Shown piece by piece: positions 23,950-28,596 of a DNA stretch of 28,596 nt. The notes beneath the pieces are model-generated. The model made no database searches. It had not been told where the DNA came from and saw nothing but the letters and a program-made list of their open reading frames with translations. Made by a program: the position numbers and the translations under genes. The DNA is from a virus. The first letter of the stretch is position 1. Each line of letters opens with the position of its first letter. The stretch spans positions 1 to 28,596 of the IMG/VR virus record IMGVR_UViG_3300007540_000075; one strand, given 5' to 3'.

Positions 23950-23952
23950 AAG

Positions 23953-23959
23953 TCCTCCT
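23953..23959 (-). promoter_or_regulatory. Strong ribosome-binding site AGGAGGA
   Basis: Full-strength Shine-Dalgarno 3 bases ahead of the ATG triplet's upstream ACTT, overlapping the polymerase stop codon. It is the best match in the leftward block and marks the 295-residue protein for high expression. Confidence 0.8.
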
Positions 23960-26009
23960 AGACCTCTTTCTGAGTGAGCCAGTTTACACCCATCTTTGCT
24001 TCAAGTAAAAGGGGTACGTTAAAATTAATGTTGAATTTTTTGTTTATAATACTAATCAATTCACTATTTATCTGTGCAATTGTCTCAACAATTAGACGTT
24101 CCTCATCTGGATGTACGTCAATGACAATAGAATCATGCACTGAATTCACAATCATCGACTGCAACGGCACAAGCTTCTTGTCAATCTCAATGAGCACTGC
24201 AGGCACTATGTCTGCGGTAGCGAATGACTGCACAGGATAATTCTTAATCGCTGTGAAGTTAGTCACTGTCCCATCCCGTCTACGTACAACATCATTGAAT
24301 GAAAATTCACGACCACTAGGGGTGCGTATTTTACGTGTACTTAGAACTTCTTTAGCCAGCTCCCTATGCCAACGTGCTATTCCTTTGTACTTCTCTGTGA
24401 AGTGGGTGTAGTAGGCTGCTTCTGCAGGGGTTCTCCCGAATCCTGTTGCTCCGTAGAGTGGGGCAAATGTATGTGCCTTAGCCTCCTGCCGAGAAGTTGC
24501 CTGACCCGCTTCCGAAATGACTTGTGCGGTGTATGAGTGAACATCAAACCCCTCCGTTACTTCCTTAATAGCCGTTTCATCCTGCGACAAAAACGCCGCA
24601 ACTCTAAACTCCAATTGTGCAAAGTCCGCCTCCATAATCTTGCCACCATCCCAACGGGACACGAATACCTTTTTCACTGGAAAGGTACCGCCACGGGGCA
24701 TGTTCTGCATGTTAGGATCACGACCACTGAATCGTCCAGTGGAAGTCATATGCTGTGTCAATCGCACATGCAATAACCCATCCTCTTTCTTGTACATAGA
24801 AATGCCGCCAATAAAGCTAGATAAGTATGTGTCAACAGCCGATAGGCGACTTAAGTTACTCAAAAAAGTAGCCGCATCATCATAGCCACGCTGACGTGCC
24901 ACACCTTCTAGTATACGTAACACTTCCTTGTTTGTGCTGAATCCATTCGCACTGTGCCACTTTGTACTGCTAGGTGTGAACTTAAGACCCGCTACCTCAG
25001 TCGTCGGCTTGTACACAAATCCTGTCGCATTACATGTTGGACACTTAGTCATGTTCTTGAATGACTGCCCATTGACCTTAGTCTTGTAGTAGCCACCGGA
25101 ACCCTTACACTCTGAACACTTAGCCGCACGAGTCTTACGAATCACACTGGATGATCCATTAACGAATCGTTTAAACTCTTCAGGCTTCATTCGTGGGTCA
25201 AAAGAGTTGGCCCACTGTGTCTTGTCTTTAGGCTTACGTGAGTAAATGACCCACGACATCTGCTCGGGCGAATTGAGATTGATTGGTGTATCACCCATCA
25301 AGTGCAACACTTGTGCGTTCAAGTCTTTGATTAGTTGTTGCTTCTCCTTCTCAAACTGCTCTTGTACATCCTTCAATGCGACTGGATCTACTGTGAATCC
25401 GTTCTTGTAGATCTTAGTCAGGAGTACCGCAGTTTCCATTGTCAAGTCAATTGTAGGTAATAAGACACGATTCATCTCCTCCCGCAGATCTAACTGCTGT
25501 TCAAAGTACAAAGACATTGTAGTCCGTAGATCACCCACCAAGTACTCAGACAGTTCTGCATGGGGTATCTGATTAATGGCTACGCCCTGCTTCATGTACT
25601 GCTTTAGTGTGTCCTGCTTCTTGAACTCAAGATCCCTGCGCTCAGCAACTGCCTCAAGAGACAGTGGTTCTTTCACACCTCGTTGCATCACATACTCAGC
25701 AAGCATGGTATCCCATACAGGACCTTCGTAGTTAAAGCCACAAGCCCATAGCCATTGTAAATCGTGACCGATGTTATGACCTATGAGTACTGTACATTTA
25801 TCCAGTAGATCTTGGATACGTTCAACATGCGCTTTACGCTCATGTGTATGCTCAACATATTCAACATGATCAAATGTATACACTTCAGGTTCACCATCGT
25901 CAGCATAAACACCGACCATGACGAGACTGTTACTGGGCTCAAAAGGATCTAGGTGTAACTTACCATCCCTCTTTATTACTGTGTTCTCTACGTCAAGAAC
26001 TAATTTCAT
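23958..26009 (-). CDS. Family A DNA polymerase with 3'-5' exonuclease and DnaJ-like zinc insert
   Basis: 683 residues. Exonuclease: D6-V-E8, GHNIGHD83, YLVGD160. Polymerase: motif A D462-F-A-Q-L-E467-F-R469, motif B R507...K511...F515...Y519-G (E. coli F762 position is Phe), motif C H625-D626-S627. The Ser after HD replaces the usual Glu. Residues 298-326 hold C298-x2-C301-x-G and C323-x2-C326, a DnaJ-type CxxCxGxG zinc insert before the palm; this is known from SAR116 phage HMO-2011. There is no 5'-3' exonuclease domain. The gene starts inside the endonuclease VII-like gene (17-base overlap) with GAGAGG ahead. Confidence 0.93.
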   Translation of the reverse strand: MKLVLDVENTVIKRDGKLHLDPFEPSNSLVMVGVYADDGEPEVYTFDHVEYVEHTHERKAHVERIQDLLDKCTVLIGHNIGHDLQWLWACGFNYEGPVWDTMLAEYVMQRGVKEPLSLEAVAERRDLEFKKQDTLKQYMKQGVAINQIPHAELSEYLVGDLRTTMSLYFEQQLDLREEMNRVLLPTIDLTMETAVLLTKIYKNGFTVDPVALKDVQEQFEKEKQQLIKDLNAQVLHLMGDTPINLNSPEQMSWVIYSRKPKDKTQWANSFDPRMKPEEFKRFVNGSSSVIRKTRAAKCSECKGSGGYYKTKVNGQSFKNMTKCPTCNATGFVYKPTTEVAGLKFTPSSTKWHSANGFSTNKEVLRILEGVARQRGYDDAATFLSNLSRLSAVDTYLSSFIGGISMYKKEDGLLHVRLTQHMTSTGRFSGRDPNMQNMPRGGTFPVKKVFVSRWDGGKIMEADFAQLEFRVAAFLSQDETAIKEVTEGFDVHSYTAQVISEAGQATSRQEAKAHTFAPLYGATGFGRTPAEAAYYTHFTEKYKGIARWHRELAKEVLSTRKIRTPSGREFSFNDVVRRRDGTVTNFTAIKNYPVQSFATADIVPAVLIEIDKKLVPLQSMIVNSVHDSIVIDVHPDEERLIVETIAQINSELISIINKKFNINFNVPLLLEAKMGVNWLTQKEV

Positions 26010-26469
26010 TACCGTGCCTCTCTAGATAAACAAGTGCATTCCTGATCCTGTTTATGTCATCTGAAAATGCTCCCAGCCCAACATTACAATGATGGCATAT
26101 CCATCCTCTGAACGTCTCAGTTTCATGGCAGTGATCTAGCACCCAGTTTTGCAACCTAGTCTGACCATGCTTGCCAATCTCTTCTATACTTCTTTCACAA
26201 CACGGGCATACGTAGTCATCAGAAGGGTAGGGGTTCTGCTTTTTCAATTCTTTAATTAAGTTTGATTGATTCCTAGCACAACTTCTGCACTTACGTTTTA
26301 TCTCCCCTGACACCATATGACAAAACTGATCGGGAGGCTGCCTAGTGTTGCAATTGATGCACACAATCCCATCGTCGCCTATGTACTCATCCGGTCTATC
26401 CGAATACCTTTCAAACATTTCTAGTTGAAAGCTTTCGACCACTGAGCGGATAACGTCTTCACGTATCAC
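25993..26469 (-). CDS. Endonuclease VII-like zinc nuclease (HNH/His-Me finger)
   Basis: 158 residues, GTG start in a GTGA overlap with the helicase stop. The catalytic part is D112-H113-C-H115 (NWVLDHCHETETFRGW) and C125-H-H-C128-N129 (HCNVGLGAFSDD), with C88-x2-C91 giving the other zinc ligands, as in T4 endonuclease VII. A second, N-terminal zinc knuckle (C37-x2-C40, C61-x2-C64) is separate. It could resolve branched DNA or act as a nicking or host-DNA nuclease. Overlaps with both helicase and polymerase suggest a settled part of the operon, not a recent homing endonuclease. Confidence 0.8.
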   Translation of the reverse strand: MIREDVIRSVVESFQLEMFERYSDRPDEYIGDDGIVCINCNTRQPPDQFCHMVSGEIKRKCRSCARNQSNLIKELKKQNPYPSDDYVCPCCERSIEEIGKHGQTRLQNWVLDHCHETETFRGWICHHCNVGLGAFSDDINRIRNALVYLERHGNEISS

Positions 26470-27677
26470 ACCTCGTATCTCCCTATCGTGTAATTCAGTT
26501 GACAGGTCACATACCCATGCCAGCCACTCAGTTTGTTCTTGACAACATTGATATGTCTCTGTAGATCATCCTCCTCACGCCCCTCCATTGGCGGGTTCTT
26601 ACTGATCAGGAGCATCAGGTCAGCTTCAGATGCTTTACCTGTCTTACTGCCCTCCATCATAGACTGGTTCAGGATAATTTTTCCTTCAGCTTCCGCAGAC
26701 AACTGCGACATGTAAAAGATCGCGCATTCATACTCTTTGGCAATCTGTCTCGTATGAATAGCACAATCCTTAAGTCCTTCGTGCGATTGATCTTTTGCAA
26801 ATTTATCTCCCATGTCCAGCACTAGAATGTCTGGCTTATATGTTTTACATACAGATTCTACCCAACTCATATCTTGCCCAGTCGCATCCTTAATATGAAT
26901 GTGCTCCTTAAGCTTAGCCCAGCGTTGCTGTGCCATACGTGGATTGTCACGTATTTGACGCATTGTCATGCCACTAGCGGCAGTCAGGTAGCGTGCTCCA
27001 ACTCGGTGTGTGCCTTCTTCATTACATAAGATGATGCACTTCGCGCCCTGCTCAGCAAAGCCATTGGGCCCAGCGATACATGATGCATGGAAGGATGTCT
27101 TGCCTGTGTTAGGGCGAGCACCACACACAATCAAGTGCCCAGAATTCACACCTTCAATGCGACCAGCAAGTGTAGGTACATTAAATACCCAACGTGCTTC
27201 TAGATCATTCTTCTGCAACAAAGTATCAATCTCCAGATCATCCCAAAGAATATTCATCTCTGGTAGGAAGTCGTCCCTGTAACTGTCCAACATCCTTCGT
27301 AATGGTTCTAATGTAGAGCGAGTGCCATTGACATAATCAAATCCTATGTTTGCAATCTCTTCGCCAAGGTAGCGTTGAAATAGTTTAGATAGAATTTCAT
27401 CTGCAATGTCATCACCTATAGGTGCCTCACGCTTAAGCTTTTGAAACAGGCCCATAAAGCCTTGCTTCTGTGCTGTCGTCATTGTCGGGTCAGATGTCAT
27501 GAACAATGCTTCAACTTCTTCAACGGCAAGGTCACGAGCATACTTAGCCATTGCCTCATCAATGAGCGTTTTGATCTTGCCGATGTCTTTGCTGAAGATA
27601 AAATGAGGGCACTTGTGCCCCCTATGATTGTCGTAGAACTCTTTGTTCATCAAACTCTTGATGATTGATAATTCCAT
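26466..27677 (-). CDS. Replicative DNA helicase, DnaB/RecA-fold
   Basis: 403 residues from the ATG at 27677 (a GTG three bases earlier is also possible). Walker A G-A-R-P-N-T-G-K-T at ~186-194, Walker B ILVLDMGDKF at ~284-293, an EEG segment after strand 2 (ILCNEEG) and the downstream MSQLS motif match DnaB-type C-terminal domains. The N-terminal ~140 residues are helical with no zinc primase module, so a separate primase is needed or is encoded elsewhere. It opens the core replication genes: helicase - nuclease - polymerase. Confidence 0.85.
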   Translation of the reverse strand: MELSIIKSLMNKEFYDNHRGHKCPHFIFSKDIGKIKTLIDEAMAKYARDLAVEEVEALFMTSDPTMTTAQKQGFMGLFQKLKREAPIGDDIADEILSKLFQRYLGEEIANIGFDYVNGTRSTLEPLRRMLDSYRDDFLPEMNILWDDLEIDTLLQKNDLEARWVFNVPTLAGRIEGVNSGHLIVCGARPNTGKTSFHASCIAGPNGFAEQGAKCIILCNEEGTHRVGARYLTAASGMTMRQIRDNPRMAQQRWAKLKEHIHIKDATGQDMSWVESVCKTYKPDILVLDMGDKFAKDQSHEGLKDCAIHTRQIAKEYECAIFYMSQLSAEAEGKIILNQSMMEGSKTGKASEADLMLLISKNPPMEGREEDDLQRHINVVKNKLSGWHGYVTCQLNYTIGRYEV

Positions 27678-27823
27678 CACTGCTTCTCTTTCTTTCCAAA
27701 AATCTTGTCCCAGTTATCACGATACTGTTGTGATGACGGCTTCGTCACAATCTCTTTAGGCTTTTTGCTTTTATCTTGTATCCATTCCTGATTGTGTTTG
27801 TTCATTTGGTCACGCCAATGCAT
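27677..27823 (-). CDS. Small basic protein ahead of the helicase
   Basis: 48 residues from the ATG at 27823, which has GGAGG 8 bases upstream; longer in-frame starts up to 27946 run back through the gene before and lack this site. Begins MHWRDQMNKHNQEWIQDKSK and ends WDKIFGKKEKQ. Its stop overlaps the helicase start (TGATG). Lysine-rich, no known domain. Confidence 0.5.
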   Translation of the reverse strand: MHWRDQMNKHNQEWIQDKSKKPKEIVTKPSSQQYRDNWDKIFGKKEKQ

Positions 27824-27986
27824 AAAGCGGTACCTCCACTGCTGTAAAGTCATTGACTGATGGCCCAGTGTATCTGCTGGCACTGCCATGCGACATGTAT
27901 ACTTTGTACTCTGCGCTTGATTCCGAGTATGCCCGCACTGTAACAACGTACTGGCCTCTGCAGTATACGTGATATAAACGTATCAT
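27810..27986 (-). CDS. Conserved small marine-phage protein
   Basis: 58 residues from the ATG at 27986, which follows GGAG by 7 bases; an in-frame ATG at 28007 lies inside the upstream gene. MIRLYHVYCRGQYVVTVRAY then SESSAEYKVYM, GSASRYTG and a DFTAVEV end. The 'YC.G..V.TVRA.SE..A..K.Y...G.ASRY.G' pattern is recurrent in marine phages. Function unknown. Overlaps the next gene by 14 bases. Confidence 0.6.
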   Translation of the reverse strand: MIRLYHVYCRGQYVVTVRAYSESSAEYKVYMSHGSASRYTGPSVNDFTAVEVPLYALA

Positions 27987-27987
27987 T

Positions 27988-28209
27988 CTATTCTCCGTAT
28001 TGCACACCCATATAATCTAACACCATGCTAACAGACCGCATCAGGTCACGCATGATGGCAATGTCTTTGTTCTTGTCATGGTCCATGTACACATAGCCGG
28101 TGCCGTTGAAGCGGCTTTCCAAGTTGGCATGCAGACCATCGTACATGCTCTTTAGCTCTTCCTCGACGATGGCATCCACCTGCTCATCCACTAATTGTAT
28201 TGTCTTCAT
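27988..28209 (-). CDS. Early-region hypothetical protein
   Basis: 73 residues with a strong AAGGAGAG site 5 bases ahead of ATG. Helical, acidic N-terminal half (QVDAIVEEELKSMYDGLHAN), then a short FNGTGYVYMD segment and a helix AIMRDLMRSVSMVLDYM. No known domain. Directly downstream of the 10-bp repeat array, so possibly the first gene controlled by it. Confidence 0.6.
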   Translation of the reverse strand: MKTIQLVDEQVDAIVEEELKSMYDGLHANLESRFNGTGYVYMDHDKNKDIAIMRDLMRSVSMVLDYMGVQYGE

Positions 28210-28228
28210 GTGCTCTCCTTACAGTTTT

Positions 28229-28298
28229 ATGCGCCTAATTCTGCACCTTACATGCGTTTATATGCACTTATATGCAGATATAGGTACTTATAAGGGTA
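28229..28298 (-). repeat. 10-bp-phased repeat array (consensus NNGCATRTAA)
   Basis: Read leftward, seven consecutive 10-mers line up. Three match NNGCATRTAA exactly (28278-28269, 28268-28259, 28258-28249) and those on either side match partly (TATAA or GCAT/GCGCAT). One repeat per helical turn suggests a protein-binding array, a bendable DNA segment or an origin-like element. It ends just before the ribosome site of the gene at 27988-28209. Confidence 0.55.
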
Positions 28299-28342
28299 AT
28301 ATAATATACAAATAGGGCAATGAATCCACCTTTTACCCTCAT
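28268..28342 (-). CDS. Possible 24-residue membrane microprotein
   Basis: ATG overlaps the stop of the 17-residue frame upstream (ATGA) and has GGGGGAAG about 7 bases ahead. Product begins MRVKGGFIALFVYYITLIST: two basic residues then a continuous hydrophobic stretch, a shape common in one-span phage microproteins. It ends within the repeat array, so the coding claim competes with a regulatory role for the same DNA. Confidence 0.3.
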   Translation of the reverse strand: MRVKGGFIALFVYYITLISTYICI

Positions 28343-28392
28343 GTGTTCTTCCCCCTTAGCTTGGCTTCAATCCACCAATCTTCAAAGCTCAT
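28339..28392 (-). CDS. Possible 17-residue peptide
   Basis: MSFEDWWIEAKLRGKNT. The ATG overlaps the upstream stop (ATGA), with GGAG about 8 bases ahead, and the stop overlaps the next ATG. A chain of overlapping starts and stops is what coupled genes look like, but such short frames also arise by chance. Confidence 0.3.
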   Translation of the reverse strand: MSFEDWWIEAKLRGKNT

Positions 28393-28595
28393 CTCTTACT
28401 CCATGACTGTGTGATTGTCCAGTGCTTGGGAGGTACTGATCCATGCCATTGTCTATCAAAGGCTTTCATGAACTCAGTCCCATGTAACTTGTACGTATGG
28501 TGCTTCTTCCGGTAATTCGTTGGTCTCTTCTCAAGGCCAAGCGCATCTCTATTACGTGTAAGATAACTCGCAATACATCCTTTGGTCTTGTCCAT
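28389..28595 (-). CDS. Early-region basic protein, possibly 5'-truncated
   Basis: 68 residues from an ATG at the very edge of the window; the true start may lie beyond base 28596. Basic and aromatic (NRDALGLEKRPTNYRKKHHT, WHGSVPPKHW). The KTKGCIASYLTRNRDALG segment could be part of a DNA-binding helix pair, but no named fold can be assigned. Ends in an ATGA overlap with a 17-codon frame. Confidence 0.5.
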   Translation of the reverse strand: MDKTKGCIASYLTRNRDALGLEKRPTNYRKKHHTYKLHGTEFMKAFDRQWHGSVPPKHWTITQSWSKR

Positions 28596-28596
28596 G

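Noticed and set aside
27824-27946. 89-residue version of the gene before the helicase
   Set aside because: The extra part reads through the neighbouring gene in another frame and lacks a ribosome site; GGAGG supports 27823.

Overview
The window looks like about half of a lytic, short-tailed (podovirus-like) marine phage genome. A late structural and lysis block runs rightward (1-16422). A replication and nucleotide-metabolism block runs leftward (28596-16556). The two converge at about 16.4-16.6 kb. I see no integrase, repressor, transposase, CRISPR array or tRNA. Terminase, portal and capsid genes are not in the window and probably lie left of position 1. No phage RNA polymerase gene is visible.

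The best lineage clue is the family A DNA polymerase, which carries a DnaJ-like CxxCxGxG zinc insert. That feature was described in the SAR116 phage HMO-2011. Together with the helicase - endonuclease - polymerase - exonuclease - ribonucleotide reductase order, it suggests an HMO-2011-type phage of marine Alphaproteobacteria. The host is inferred, not seen.

Rightward block: tail-fibre tip paralogues and small tail accessory proteins (1-1787); a repeat-rich fibre-like protein (1808-2944); a predicted adaptor, a gp11-like tail tube or adaptor protein and a large nozzle or stabilisation-like protein (2944-5617); a collar-type tail fibre (5620-7392); small membrane proteins and a lysis cassette (holin, GH108 endolysin; 7405-9546); then virion-internal proteins ending in a 1047-residue gp16-like ejection protein (9539-16422). 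Most junctions are TAATG or short overlaps, so translation is probably coupled.

Leftward block, in transcription order: small early genes, DnaB/RecA-fold helicase, endonuclease VII-like nuclease, DNA polymerase, probable ssDNA-binding protein, Cas4-like Fe-S exonuclease, T7-type endonuclease I, an acidic protein, DUF3310/gp1.7-like nucleotide kinase, NrdA, a zinc ribbon, an unknown, an LpxH-like metallophosphoesterase, small proteins, NrdB and a 35-residue coiled-coil microprotein. Nuclease and RNR activities would recycle host DNA into dNTPs for the phage polymerase.

The most unexplained signals are regulatory. Two near-identical promoters (TTGACW-N16-TATAAC) have a -35 that overlaps or lies just past the stop codon of the upstream gene. 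Each runs within a short distance into an intrinsic terminator. One gives a candidate structured RNA of about 90 nt in the convergent gap (16421-16512). The other gives a candidate attenuated leader in front of nrdB. A 10-bp-phased repeat array sits in front of an early gene near the right end. No gene-free stretch exceeds about 120 bp.
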